Shown: piece after piece, positions 11,776 to 25,378 of the stretch
Position numbering within the stretch: the first letter of the stretch is position 1
Layout: each line of letters begins with the position of its first letter
Translations under genes and position numbers: made by a program
Source of the DNA: Gigaspora rosea
Taxonomy: Eukaryota; Glomeromycota; Glomeromycetes; Diversisporales; Gigasporaceae
Length of the DNA: 64,000 nt
Assembly: GCA_003550325.1 (NCBI GenBank)
Contig: QKWP01000590.1
Coordinates: 153,698 to 217,697 of the forward strand
Direction of reading: 5' to 3'
Notes under the pieces: model-generated
What the model was told of the DNA's origin: nothing
The model's database searches: none
What the model saw: the letters and a program-made list of their open reading frames with translations, nothing else

Positions 11776-12309
11776 TTTCGAAAATAACTATTGAAATTAG
11801 CACATACATTTGAATAAACAAAAAAGAAGAAAAAAAAAACCGAAAAAAAATATTTTTGCTATAAAAACTTAAATTCGGATATGCTTAATATGCTTAATTT
11901 AGTTTTTTGATCAACGAATGAAATCGATTTCATTATGTTTCACCAGAAAATCCCTTTTCTCCTTCGGTTCCCGCCAATACCTGTTATTGAACGATGATTC
12001 TCATGGATCGTTACGAATGATTTATTATTTTTTTTTTCTTGATAAAAAATAGATATTCGTGATGAAATGTATATAAAGTACTTTAAAATATATATGGCCA
12101 AATACATTAACATTAATAATCATAAGAAATACGTAGAGATGGCAATTAATTGATTGAGTTTCATAACTTATTTTTGTTTGACTAACTTAATTGGGGTTAG
12201 CAAATTTGTTCTCTAAAATTAGCAAAATCAACCCCTAATTAAACTGTTAAAATATTTGCCGTTACAATTTTCACACTCTTATTATCAAGATATTCTATAT
12301 ACAAGAAAA
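11776..12309. promoter_or_regulatory. Divergent promoter region between F-box and MET17-type genes
   Basis: 534-bp shared upstream region. A TATATAAAG box lies at 12070-12078, 232 bp before the plus-strand ATG, which is far for a TATA but plausible with a long 5' UTR. An imperfect dyad (TTAATTGGGGTT about 12188-12199, AACCCCTAATTAA about 12231-12243) lies about 65 bp before the ATG. No CACGTG (Cbf1/Met4-type) site was found. Function of these motifs is inferred, not shown. Confidence 0.35.
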
Positions 12310-14669
<2,360 letters not shown>

Positions 14670-14745
14670 TATTGTATTCATTATTGATCATGAAAACCAA
14701 TTATGTAAAGTTCAAGAATCCATAAGCTAACGAATAAAATACATA

Positions 14746-14860
14746 CCGTATTTTCGCGTAATAACGTTCATGTGTGTTATTTAGAATAATGGCCCGAATT
14801 AAGCTTAATTTGGGCAAATTTTGAAATTACATCCCTGCGCGTTATTACGCGAAAATACGG
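14746..14860. mobile_element. 115-bp mariner-like MITE, TA duplication
   Basis: Perfect TIRs CCGTATTTTCGCGTAATAAC at both ends, flanked by TA on each side. It starts 77 bp after the MET17-type stop codon, so it may lie in the 3' UTR or terminator region of that gene. Confidence 0.8.
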
Positions 14861-15038
14861 TAGTTATTAAATCATTGTAAAAAACTAAAATAATTATTTT
14901 TTAAGTTAATCAATGTTTAATAGCGTTAAATTATTTCAATTTTATTAATAAATTTAAAATTTTGGGCCAAAATTATTTTAGAATTAGCATAATTCTGGCC
15001 AACATCATTAGAATTTTGTAAAAAATTTGGGTTATATT

Positions 15039-15190
15039 CAGGGTTGTAAAATTACGGTAATTTATAAAATTTGGCGGTAAGTTATCGGTAAGTTACCTTA
15101 AGTAACTTAAGGTAACTTACCGGCAACTTACCGGCAACTTACCGTAACTTACCGCCAAATTTTATAAATTACCATAAATTTACAACCCTG
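15039..15190. mobile_element. 152-bp hAT MITE, 8-bp duplication
   Basis: Ends CAGGGTTGTAAA.../...CAACCCTG with about 45-bp TIRs. The 8-bp target GTTATATT is duplicated at 15031-15038 and 15191-15198. The centre repeats a GGTAAGTTA/TAACTTACC motif. hAT assignment rests on the CAGGG end plus the 8-bp TSD. Confidence 0.9.
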
Positions 15191-15261
15191 GTTATATTCT
15201 AATATTATATAGAATTTTTGATTTTTTCGCATAGGCGATACATCGCACCCTATAATATATA

Positions 15262-15583
15262 GTTATTGGATGTGTAGCATCCAATAACAGTTTTATTTGG
15301 CAGGAGAAATGAGAATACCGTGATCCAAAGGATCACGGAATAATCATTTTGGATGACAAATAAAAGAAGTATCTGGCTTTGAATTTAATGTGCTAACCTG
15401 GGCCCCGAAGGGGCTCAGGTTGTCAAGCACATTAAATTCAAAGCCAGATACGCTGTTATTGGATGCGGAAAATTCAATAACGGATTTATTTTTCTTTTTC
15501 TGTTATACCGTGAGTTTGTGTGAGTCTATTTGGCGTATAACAACTGTTATACGACCCACATTCACTATGAAAAAGAAAAATAA
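15262..15583. repeat. Cluster of five consecutive hairpins
   Basis: (1) 15262-15288: 11-bp stem, 5-nt loop. (2) 15318-15338: CCGTGATCC/GGATCACGG. (3) 15369-15451: 26-bp perfect outer stem and an inner ACCTGGGCCCC/GGGGCTCAGGT stem. (4) 15455-15481: GTTATTG.../...CAATAAC. (5) 15486-15583: TTATTTTTCTTTTTC/GAAAAAGAAAAATAA enclosing another small dyad. The cluster is GC-richer than its surroundings. No protein-like ORF. Confidence 0.7.
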
Positions 15584-15623
15584 GATCTGGTATAATGTGA
15601 AATTAAAACAATAAATTAATTCG

Positions 15624-15682
15624 TTAGTTTAGGGTTAGGGTAAGGGTTAGTTTAGGGTAAGGGTTAGGTTAGGGTCAGGGTA
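15624..15682. repeat. Degenerate interstitial telomere-like tract
   Basis: About ten imperfect TTAGGG/TAAGGG/TTTAGGG units on the plus strand. It lies inside the copy F element, not at a chromosome end. Confidence 0.75.
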
Positions 15683-15886
15683 GTGTGTTTTAACAAAGAG
15701 TTTCTAATCCAAAATTTCGTAAGGAAATTTTTTTGTTAGAGCATAAGAGATGGTTTCATAGGCAAAATTTAGCGTTATGGCCGATTTTTGAAAAAAAATC
15801 GTAATCGCTTTGATCTCACGTTACACCTGATCCTGAATTCTTATTGGTTGATCAGGGTAGCGATATATCGCCATGGCATATATATC

Positions 15887-17435
15887 TATTATTTATCTGT
15901 TATCATGTTTTACTTTTTATAAAGTTATACAATATGCATTAAAAATTTGGTCATTCATATAAATGAGACCATACAAACTTAATTAATTGGTTCTCATAAT
16001 CTGGCCGGATCAAATTTGCAAAAAAATTTTTTTCGACTATATTTACTATCTGGCGAATTTTTTTAAATTTTTAAAACAAATTTTTTTTATATATGAAAAT
16101 AAAATTAAAAGCCGGTAGGGCTGTTAATCGTCCATCCTGGTTAAAAGGCTGCTGATCTTTTAAAAAATCAGGCTGGACTGCGAATGAACTAACCGATGAT
16201 CAACTTAACACTTTTTTGCTATAACGATAAAATTGTTTATCGGGTATAAAGAATTTAAACACATTTACAATAAGCTCTTCAAAATTATATAATATTTGCT
16301 TATATTTGTTAATACAGTAACACTTTAAGTAATACATAAATTATGGATTAGAAAATAATATAGTATAGTAATACTGTAATACAGCAAAATAACTTCTTTT
16401 TATTAAGATCCAACTATGGTTAATGTCCCACGCTTCATTTTATACTAAACCAGAATTGAAGAATTCCACTATCCGTAATAAGCTTAATGTAAATATAAAT
16501 ATAGAAAGTGAACAAATCAGCGAAATAATCACATTGAACGTATTCATCCATGAGAATTTAGGAAATTTATTGGGTGAAATATGCAAACTTGATTTAAATT
16601 AGCCAAATTTAGTATGCGATATTTTGGCGTTGTAATCCATAATAAACCCTTATCAATGTGTATTTGATATTGATGATCTATAATTTGACAATAATGAACA
16701 TAACTTTCATGCGGAACGAACAGATTACACTTAATTCAGATTTGAACAATTGTACACAGGCGTTGTTTCTGACACGAGTTTGAGGGTTAATTTAGCCGAA
16801 TGCAAATTATAAAAATTAATCATTAGCTGGTTTCAAACTCGTGTTCGCCCATAGGCTTTATGTCGCACAAATACAGTGCAATTTGTAAATCAACAGATCA
16901 CTCCATTGCTGTCGTTAATAAACTTCTCTATTTTATTAACGTAGCAGCCCGTTCTCATTATATATTATACGTGGTTTAATCTTGTTTAACAAACTAAGGG
17001 TTTGTAATTGACAACAAAAATCTTTAAGCAACATTTAGTTGTTTTAAAATGCGTATTATAGTTTATTTGATATTTACTATTAGGACCTGGACCGGCCCAA
17101 TCCTTGGATGGACGAAGGATCGTCGGTCCCGATCGGATCGATTAACAACTAGACATTTTTAAAATTTATGAGAACCAAAAAATTAACTTTATATAGCCTA
17201 GCTTATTGGTTTAAAAATTCTTGTACTGTAGTATATAATTATAGATTTATTTTTTTTTTATATTTAAATAAATTTATAATTATAGCATAATTTTGTAATA
17301 CTGTAATAAATAGATGTTTAATTTTATTACTATATTATTTTTTTAGTATTAGTATAAGATCTGGGTCTCTAACTTTTTATTATATAATTATTGCAAAATA
17401 TATCTAGATACAGTATTGGAATAAATTTTGCAAGC
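15887..17435. other. Gene-free stretch with small foldbacks
   Basis: No ORF or exon recognised. A small dyad lies at about 16768-16845 (ACACGAGTTTGA / TCAAACTCGTGT). TAGGGCTGTTAATCG at 16128 and a reverse partner CGATTAACAACTA near 17151 could be the ends of a decayed hAT element of about 1 kb, but no TSD was found. Confidence 0.35.
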
Positions 17436-17443
17436 ATTAAGGT

Positions 17444-17979
17444 CAGTGTTGGCATTGAACAATGATCAATAAAATTTTATTGAATTATTGGACTATTGGA
17501 ATTCGGACCAATCCAAAAAATTCCAATACATATTGAGACCATTGGCATTGGACAATATCCAAATTTTATTATTTATTTATTGGATATAGTCCAATTCCAG
17601 TCCAATTCCAGTCCAATTTCAATTTATTCAATTTTAAATATTTAAAAAAATTTTTTACGTGTCATTACTTCAATCATATTAATATCAATATGGGTAAAAA
17701 AACAAAAAATTCTTATACTATATTTTCTTATTTTAGACTAAATGGCAAATTTATGTAATCAATATGCAGTTTGTTGGTCTTGTTTATCTTGGTATCACAC
17801 AAAATTTCGCATTACTAATTTTTGTCCAATAAAATTGTGCCACGTGATGAAATTCTAATTGGCTAATTTTAATGGACCCTAATCTCCCGGTCCAAATTTT
17901 TATTGGAATATTTTGGACTAGTTCAAATGTTCCAATTCCAATTGGATAAATATTCCAATTCCAATAAATGCCAACACTG
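17444..17979. mobile_element. 536-bp hAT non-autonomous element
   Basis: Begins CAGTGTTGGCATT and ends AATGCCAACACTG. The target ATTAAGGT is duplicated at 17436-17443 and 17980-17987. The interior is rich in TCCAATT/AATTGGA dyads. The termini match the smaller copy at 22183-22314. Confidence 0.9.
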
Positions 17980-18079
17980 ATTAAGGTTAGAACTATTAGT
18001 TAGCTACTGTATATACTGTATATTTAAATATAAATAGAGATAAAATTAAATTTTAATTTTATAATATTTTAATAATAAA

Positions 18080-18960
18080 TATTGCTAATCACTAAAACTC
18101 TTTCTGACAATTACTTAGACCAAATTTTTCTACCAAAAGAAAACAAAAATTTTCTTGTAAGTTGCCTGTACTTAAAGTATAGTAAGATAACACAAAAATA
18201 TAGTTTTTGCAAAGGTCAACTTTGCTATATTGAGGACTTTTTTGTATATTTGGTATGCAAGCCAAAAGTGTCTTTATACAAGATAACTGGCAGAAGGTAG
18301 TGCTCTTGTATAAGAAATTTTGGTGGAGATTTGGGTTTTATCTGTTGATGAAATAACCTATAGTAAAACAATAGAGAATAACAAGAAATAAGTTTTCTGA
18401 ATATACCCTCCCTTAAAATTTAATACAAATAATTTTTCTTTTATTTTTGCTTTACTTTTTTTTCAAATTTTTTTTGAAAAAGTGGATAAAATAGCTTACT
18501 TCTATCAAAAAATCAATATTGTTTACAGTTTCTATTATCAGACAAACTTAGTAAAATACAATTATATGTTTTTGTTAACACAATATGCTGCTATCCTATA
18601 TAATAAAGAACTTATGTCTATAGTTAAAAAAATATTTAAAGATGAAACATGCAGTCAAAAAGAACAATTTAATATTAAGACAAAGCTTTATAGTAGAAAT
18701 ATACAATTGTTGCAGTTGCTATATAGTTTTTTTTTATGCTTAAAATGGGCTATAATAGTATACATATTATAGATTGTTTTTTTTTTTGCCTTTTTTTCTT
18801 CTTTTCTATTTTGGTTTTGTTTATATTGGTCTTCATATAGGTTTTGTAGTACTACTTCCTTTTTTATCACACTTTTTTATTTCTTGTTTGTTGTTTTTTT
18901 TTTCTTAGTTAGTTAAAATTTCTAATTCTTTTGTTCAAAAAGCTAGAAAAAAGAAAGTTT
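18080..18960 (+). repeat. Dispersed repeat R1, plus-strand copy
   Basis: Positions 18095-18400 align with 29990-30300: shared blocks include GCAAGCCAAAAGYGTCTT and AAGATAACTRGCAGAAGG. Positions 18780-18900 resemble 39890-39960 (GGTTTTGTAGTAGTACC). Short ORFs here are not conserved in the second copy, which is full of stops, so coding is doubtful. Confidence 0.55.
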
Positions 18961-19247
18961 TAGAAAAAAAAGTAGACAATTATAATAAGCTAAGATATAA
19001 ATGCCAATTAGTAATATATTAATTATTCATGCAAAATAATTAATATGAAGATAAAGTTTACTATAGCAAATCAAACATAAATAATTTGGATATTAGTCAC
19101 AAAGAGCTAGATTAGTTAGTATTTTAATTTTAGCTATAATTGTATAAATCTATAGTATTAATTATATTAATCTAATAAAGTACTAGTATAATCACTGAAT
19201 TACTGTATAAAAAAAAAAATTAAAAATTAAATTTAACTATTAAAACT

Positions 19248-19594
19248 ACGGGTTTACTAAAATGCACCTATGGTGTTGAATACTATATTATACAAAACTA
19301 TTAGAATAGCCAATCAAAATTTAAGATCAGGTGTAACATAAATTTTGAAAAAACATTTATAACTTAAAATTTTGTTTATGAAACCGCCTTTGGGGCTCTA
19401 ATAAAAAAAATTCCTTGCTAAATTTTGGTATAAACTATGCCTCCTGCTTTATTCTAGATCTCACCCTAACCCTAAGGTAATAAAAATTTATTTTTTGTTT
19501 TATAAAAGTTTATTTTTTTGTTTTTGTTGCACAAATTTGCAAATCTAATTTACCTATGGTGTTCAACACCATAGGTGCATTTTATAATTACCGT
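19248..19594. mobile_element. Variable-hairpin element, copy A
   Basis: The ends read ACGGGTTTACTAAAATGCAC inward and the mirror ...GCATTTTATAATTACCGT. Terminal hairpin motif: ACCTATGGTGTT-CAACACCATAGGT (intact at the right end, degraded on the left). Core: GATCAGGTGTAACATAAATT, then TTTATGAAACC, GCTAAATTTTGGTATAAACT and CACCCTAACCCTAA. Confidence 0.75.
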
Positions 19595-19706
19595 TAAAAT
19601 TATATTTATTTTTAATTAAAATTAATTTGCTTATTTAAATTAATTTAACTATTAAAATATAAATAGTTGTACAATATATAATACTATATATAGTATTGAT
19701 ACTGAA

Positions 19707-19785
19707 CATATGAGGTGACTTCAATAGAAATGGGACAAATTTATCTAATAAATTTGTCCCATTTCTATTGACTTCACCCCATATA
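19707..19785. mobile_element. 79-bp MITE of the CAGTAGAAA family
   Basis: Almost pure inverted repeat: CATATGAGGTGACTTCAATA... mirrored by ...TATTGACTTCACCCCATAT. The inner arms contain GAAATGGGACAAATTTAT. The smallest member of the family; related copies at 7789, 13212 and 34222. Confidence 0.75.
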
Positions 19786-19869
19786 ATATAGGCTTAGTGC
19801 TACAAAAAATAACAATTTTCAAAAATAATTTTTTTTATACAAATCAATTTAAAATAAGATTTGGAATAT

Positions 19870-20860
19870 TTTTTATTTTTTATTTTTTTTTGATTTTTAA
19901 AGTGAAATCATGCCTCAGTCTTTATTAAGCTATAGTTATCATTACAATATCCCTGACTATTGCATTAGATTACTACAACTACCAAGTACCGAAACTTAGA
20001 CTATTTATCTACGACCTAAACCTACCAGAACATCCTATATATCCCACTCATATAATCAACCTGGCTTTTGCATCTTACTTGACCACTAATAGTATCTGTA
20101 GCACTACCGCCACCGGGTTCGTATTTCAAGCCATTTTTTAAATGCTGCTGCAACCTGGCCCGTATCTCAAGTCACTACCTTCTTACTAGTATCTATAGTA
20201 TGACACATGCCCTTACAAAATTCACCAACCTCGGTACTTCTCACGTTCCTCTTCTGGTTTCTTTCCAGTTGCTTTCCTTACCCCTACCTCGCTTTCTTTC
20301 CCCCGGTTACATTTCTACTCCCAATATAAGGACCCGGAAGGAGTGGTTTGCCATTAGCGAACCCAATGGTCTCCCTCCCCTTGATACATGCTTCTGTAAC
20401 ACATGTCCTTTTTCTCCGGTGCGACTCCGGCGGTCTGATTGGTAGAGCCCGCCATAGGCCCTTTTGTCGTAAGTTTGCTTCCGGTCAGTTTGCTTCTTGG
20501 TCAGTCCGCATCCGGTCCATTCCCGTTCGATTTCTGTTTAAGTATCGTCGGAGGTCGGCTATCTCTTTGCTCGGGTCTTGCCAAGTATGGTTTCCTTTTG
20601 TCCTACGGTCCTGTGCATAACACAGCACCTGCGCTCCCCAGGATCTATGCGCCCCAGTTCTGTGCGTAACATAGCACCAGAGCTCCAATACAAGTTGGTG
20701 TAACCCAGGAAACAGATTTGTACATCTGAGCTCGGAGTTCAAGTTACCGTAACGCAAGTAAATTTTTCAAAATCGTCTCCAGTGGGATTTGAACTCTGTA
20801 CCTTTTTTTACAACTACTTGGGGATGACAACAATTCAACTACACTATGTCGCTACACCCG
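19870..20860 (-). mobile_element. tRNA-headed SINE-like retroposon, minus strand
   Basis: On the minus strand the head carries a B box GTTCAAATCCC (20784-20794) and an A-box-like TAGTGTAGTTGAATTG (20831-20846), the spacing of an internal Pol III promoter. It is followed by a body much richer in GC than the surroundings (20100-20760) and an A-rich end near 19870-19900. The body includes two about 45-bp repeats around TGTGCATAACACAGCACC (about 20612-20676). No true tRNA acceptor stem can be drawn, so this is a tRNA-derived element rather than a tRNA gene. The 3' boundary is approximate. Confidence 0.5.
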
Positions 20861-20951
20861 GAATATTTTTTATTTAAAACACAAAAGTAGTTATATTAAT
20901 AAAATTTGTAGTATAGCTCTATAAAGTTGTATTTTTTATAATTTATACATA

Positions 20952-21113
20952 TTGGCTAATCCAAAGAATTGCTAATATTTCTTGATCTACTGGCCTGTTT
21001 TGAATAATTTAGCTATCAAAATGTTCGTCTTATTAAGACAAACATTTTGATAGCTAAATCATTCAAAACAGTTCAGTAGATCAAAAAATATTAGCAATTC
21101 TTTGAATTGGCCT
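20952..21113. repeat. 162-bp near-perfect palindrome (family M2)
   Basis: Arms of about 80 bp: TTGATCTACTGGCCTGTTTT and AGCTATCAAAATGTTYGTCT face their complements around the short centre TTATTAA. It is the shortest member of the M2 palindromic family seen at 28.3-29.3, 36.4-37.0 and 45.1-46.1 kb. Confidence 0.8.
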
Positions 21114-21116
21114 ATA

Positions 21117-21880
21117 TGAACATAAAAATTGATTTTCTAAAGATCTTTTGTTTTGTTGATTTACCCCTTTTTGTAGCACCAAGCCCATATATTCAACTAT
21201 TTTTTATACTATTGAACTGAACTGGATCCAGAGTGACCATTCTTAGTTATACAAACTATAGATCACTTATAAAAAGCTCTAATAAGTAATGACTATTAAA
21301 TTATTGTTTTTAGAAATAAAAATAATTAAAAAATGCAAAAAAAATAAAAATTAAAAATTATAATAACTAGAAAATATTAAATTTTAAATTTAATTTTCTG
21401 AATATTATTAAGATATGCAAACATGCTTTTTTTATTAATTCATTTATATATAACTAAATTAACTAATTTCTTATAATAAAAATTTTATAATTCTATATGA
21501 TCAACTTATATCTAATCCAAAATCCATATATTTTATATAATCTCTACAATATAACTATTATTATTAGTAAAGATATTAATACAATTAATACGTAGATAAT
21601 TAACATCAATTTTTATTATATAATCTAAACAATATTAAAATTTATATAAATAGTATAGGACAGCAAGAGATATTAACATTATTTGTAAAAATTTTAAATT
21701 GTTACTGGTATAACTCTTTTAAAAAAATTAAACCAAAAAGCTCTTTGACAAATTGATGGATTTTTAGCTAAACTATATTTCTGTCAGAGAATTTTTTTAT
21801 TTTTTATTTTAAGAAAGTTATATGGAGTTAAAGTTTATAATAGATTATTTAATATAAAAAAAATAAAAAAATATAGATTT
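21117..21880. other. AT-rich, no recognisable feature
   Basis: No ORF or repeat pair recognised. Confidence 0.4.
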
Positions 21881-21994
21881 GAGTCTTAATTTTTGTATAA
21901 TAATTTGTAATTCAAGAAACCTCCTGAGGAATCTCACACATTTTATTAATAAAGATAAAGGCAAAACCTCACCTTAATAACAAAAAAAAAAAAA
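21881..21994 (+). mobile_element. 3' tail of a retroposon ending in poly-A
   Basis: Second copy of the 4891-5020 tail: GAGTCTTAATTTTTGTATAA, then GGAATCTCACACATTTTATT, then CAAAACCTCACCTTAATAAC and 13 A residues. The sequence 5' of GAGTCTTAA differs from the first copy, as expected for 5'-truncated insertions. Confidence 0.65.
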
Positions 21995-22182
21995 TATAGA
22001 TTTATTTAATTAATCAAAATCAATTATAACAAATTTAGCCAATCAAAAATGATTATTTAAGCACCCAAAATTGGTGCCTTATAGTATAAATTGGATATCT
22101 CCTATTGTCCCCACTATAGTTAATATTTATAATAATTTACTACTGTATATAATTTTTTTTAAACCTTAAGCAGCAATGCTAA

Positions 22183-22314
22183 CAGTGTTGGCAATTGGAC
22201 TAATTGGACATAATAAAATTTTTATTGGACTTTATTGGATATATGCCCAATTCCAATTAGTCATATGTCCAATTCCAATAAAATTTTATTGATCATTGTC
22301 CAATGCCAACACTG
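22183..22314. mobile_element. 132-bp hAT MITE, 8-bp duplication
   Basis: Begins CAGTGTTGGCA and ends TGCCAACACTG. AATGCTAA is duplicated at 22175-22182 and 22315-22322. It inserted into a copy of repeat R1. Confidence 0.9.
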
Positions 22315-22379
22315 AATGCTAATACTTTATTAATCTGCTTGTATTTACTAATGCACCTATATAGCTCTAATTAATAACA

Positions 22380-22635
22380 TAAGTTTAGTATTACCCGGCC
22401 ATCTTGGACAGTATCTAAGTGCCCAAATATCTAAGTTTGACCTGCTGCACTACTTGAACACCAAATTGGTATTAGAATAAATAGCTTGTCTAGCTACTTA
22501 AAGCCATAACAAAAGGCCTTCTCCTTTCTGTGACAAGCTATAAAATATCTTCCTATCTTCTTTCTTCTTTTAGCGTTTCAAGATAGCTTGTCAACATTAC
22601 TAACTTTCCTTTAATTTTCCTAGAACCCCGGACAT
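22380..22635 (-). repeat. Dispersed repeat R1, minus-strand fragment
   Basis: Matches the reverse complement of about 40025-40330: shared ACCAAATTGGTATTRRAATA, AGCTTGTC and GGCCTTCTCC-type blocks. It carries the hAT MITE at its left side. Confidence 0.6.
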
Positions 22636-22749
22636 CTATGATATAGATTATATTTTTTTTTAGCAAATTGGACCAAATTTGGTTAAAAGTTCAAATTTAA
22701 ATTTTAGCAAATTAAAGTTAATTCAGATCATAGTAGTTCCATTTTTAGT

Positions 22750-23320
22750 TTTGGAAAAATGGTTAAATTTTTGAATCGTCATAATTTATTTTTTGTCGAA
22801 TTATCCCTTTTTGGTCATAAAATCAAACTTCTATATGTGGTATTCCACGGGTATCTGCAGGTATCCATAGGTACCCACACTGATCTATTTTTATTTGTTT
22901 TTTTTAAATATTACACACACTTGATAATCAAATTTTTTTTTAGATGTTTTTTATTCTTATCTTTGGCATCATCAGTGTCGTTATTGATTTGGTATCAACG
23001 TCTTTGGTGGTTTGCTCAATATTTCAGTAAGTTTTACATTAATTTTTTACGTCGTTCTTTCGGAAAGTTTTTACAATACATTCACTTAAATTATTTTTTT
23101 TTAAATTCGTTGTTTTTATTATCTTTGGTGCCATCGTCTTTGGTGTCGTTGTGCTTTATATTTTCCGTAAGTTTTATGTCAATTCTTCGGTAGGTTTTAC
23201 ATTGTTCTTTCGATAAATCTTACGTCATTTTTTGGTGGATTTCTTATTGCTCTTTTAGTAGATTTTATATAGTTCTTTCAGTTAGGTATTATTGGTATTT
23301 TTTTCCTTTTTTTATGTGTT
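22750..23320. repeat. T-rich degenerate minisatellite
   Basis: Repeated TTTTACRTYRTTCTTTCGGTA-like units with strong strand asymmetry (T and G on plus). A plus-strand ORF of 144 codons runs through it but is only phenylalanine, leucine and serine low complexity. It resembles the minisatellites at 41.9-44.7 and 54.8-55.7 kb. Confidence 0.5.
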
Positions 23321-24543
23321 AAGGTTTCTTCTTTCATTTTTGTTTCTTTATTTATTTTCATTTTTAGTTCTTTTTTTTCTTGGTTTTGCTAGAACCCGGT
23401 AGCAGAGATTCAAACCGGAATCTTGTAAGATAAGTAATAATTAGTTTTTCTTTATTGTTTGTCTTTTTTTTCTGTAGACTAATTTTTTTCTTTCATATAT
23501 TAGCCTTGCTAGAATACCATTGTTGCTTAAATTGTTGGAGCTGTCATTATTGGAGTTTTTCATAGTATAATTTCAGTAGGAATTTAGACTTTCGTTGCTT
23601 TGTAGCGTCTCTGGTAAAAGTTTTGGTCTTCGTCGTTTTCGGTGCCATTGTTAATGTTTTGGGCTAAATTATATTTCCAATTCCGAAATATTTTAGATTT
23701 TAATGAATAGTCCGAAATGATAATCCTAAATTCCGAAATTAAGACGAAAATCCGATATAAATCCGATATAAATCTGATATTTTGATAGTCCAATATATAT
23801 ACAGATTGGTATAAATTTTTGAATCTAACAAAGTGCATGATGATAAAACCCTTTATAGTAACTTACATTCGACTTTCTTAAAAAAAAAAAAGATTTAATG
23901 AAATTGTTCTTGGGACAACGTAACACTCAGAAGTTCTAGGTGCAAATCCGGGCGAAATTCAAGACTATCGAAGATCTCTGTCCTGTTGACATATTTGCCA
24001 AAATAATACCAAATCATAAATATTAGCACTGGTGTAAGTTTTTGATTTAACAAAGTCAGATAAATTGTAAGATTATATACTAGGTAAGATCTTAAAGACT
24101 TCTATTATTGCTTTGAGCATACGTTGTTAGATAGTTCATAATCGCCATAAATTTATCATGCCGTTTAACCAGGTTATAGGAAATCTAGAGCCAAAATTCT
24201 TCAATTTTTCAATATTTATCAGTCTATCAAATAGGTTCCATTCAATTACACTCTCATATACACGTTTTATTTCCATGCATCTATTCATAAATCGTTCACA
24301 GTATATTTTTTACAAATTTTCAATTATATCGGTTTGCCATTCTATTAAATTTAAGGCACATTACTAGGATTAGCAAATGGTCAGTATCCACTTGAAATCT
24401 AACTCTGGGCAAGTCATAAAATTTTACTTCTATTTTTATATTCGTTATACCATTCCTTATCTTCACTTTGATACTAACGATGCTCAATACAAGGTATGTA
24501 TTTTACTCATTACTTTCATTGGGAAAAAGAAACCATCAATTAT
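23321..24543. other. Intergenic with weak exon-like traces
   Basis: Nothing firm. A short stretch ending at 24492 (...HFDTNDAQYK) is followed by a good donor GTATGT and could be a lone decayed exon. GGTGCAAATCC near 23940 resembles a Pol III B box, without a clear A box. Confidence 0.25.
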
Positions 24544-24755
24544 TGTAACAGATCATAATGAAATCCAGATTAAAATGAAATGATAGTATAAAATCTCAAA
24601 AACTAAATTTTTTTGGGGTGTATTTTTTAGGGTTAGGGGTTTAGGGTTAGGATTAGTTTTAAAAAAAATTATAATAAACAAGTATTAATGGGTTTTAGAA
24701 GGCTAGCAGATTAAGTATAGAATGTAGATTTTATTTTAAATTATGATCTGTGACA
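24544..24755. mobile_element. MITE with internal telomere-like motif, copy 1
   Basis: TIRs TGTMACAGATCATAAT at both ends. The interior has TTAGGGTTAGGGGTTTAGGG. About 90 percent identical by eye to 48257-48469, including AACAAGTATTAATGGGTTTT. Confidence 0.75.
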
Positions 24756-25378
24756 AAAAATACTTAAATACTATTGGCCAGATTTTGACTCACGTGTTTA
24801 ATATAGTTTTGGATAATTACAGATAGAGTTCAAAATTTCGGATCTTATCGAAATTTCAGAAATTTTGGAAATTTAAACGTTTGGCAAAATTAATATCGCC
24901 TATATTTCGAATTCGGATCGGGCGAAATCATTAGGTTTCACCCGAAACACTAGCCATTGTGTTTAAGATTTTCATTGCTATGATTTATTGCTTTTGGTTT
25001 CATTATTATTGGAATTGGATGTATATCACCGTGTTTGATAATGATGCAATTGATAGCAACTTTGGCGCAATTTTAGTGCTATGAAAGCTAAGAATCATTG
25101 GTGGCTTTGTTATCTTCATGTTGATGTGGTTTGCAAATGCTTGTTATAAGAAAGCGCTTTAGGCTCTTAGGGTTAGTGGTTAGGATTAGGGTTTGTGACC
25201 TTGGGTTTATTGTACCTGGTTTTGTAATTCTCCCAATCTTGGTTCGATAATTATTTTTCTAAAAATAAAAAAAATAATTTAAAATAAATAATTTAAGATA
25301 ATTAAATAAAATAAATTATAATGAATTAAAAAAAAAATCAGTAGATCCTGGGTTGGATAGCGCCTAGGTTGGTATGTC
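24756..25378. other. No recognisable gene
   Basis: Contains one short TTAGGGTTAGTGGTTAGG motif near 25160-25180 and A-rich sequence; otherwise featureless. Confidence 0.4.

Larger units (their letters stand above)
15230..15876. mobile_element. Variable-hairpin element, copy F (reverse core)
   Basis: The ends CATAGGCGATACATCGCACC and GGTAGCGATATATCGCCATG are inverted repeats, each holding a short palindrome (GCGATAYATCGC). The right half carries the family core in reverse orientation (about 15690-15850), including CGTTACACCTGATCCTG. The interior also holds a five-hairpin cluster (15262-15583) and a telomere-like tract (15624-15682). Confidence 0.6.

Noticed and set aside
12256..12309. Upstream non-ATG extension of the MET17-type first exon
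   Set aside because: It would begin at TTG; the ATG at 12310 gives a normal N-terminus and the usual family length.
15624..15682. Chromosome end or healed telomere
   Set aside because: Degenerate units lie inside a transposable element with unique sequence on both sides.
16128..17151. 1-kb hAT element
   Set aside because: The ends resemble TAGGGCTGTTAATCG and its mirror, but the 8-bp flanks do not match; kept only as a remark.
22759..23193. 144-codon plus-strand ORF rich in Phe/Leu/Ser
   Set aside because: Translation of a T-rich strand-biased repeat; no domain, and similar repeats elsewhere are not open in the same frame.
24158..24367. 69-codon plus-strand ORF
   Set aside because: No domain, no conserved splice context, composition as expected for AT-rich DNA.
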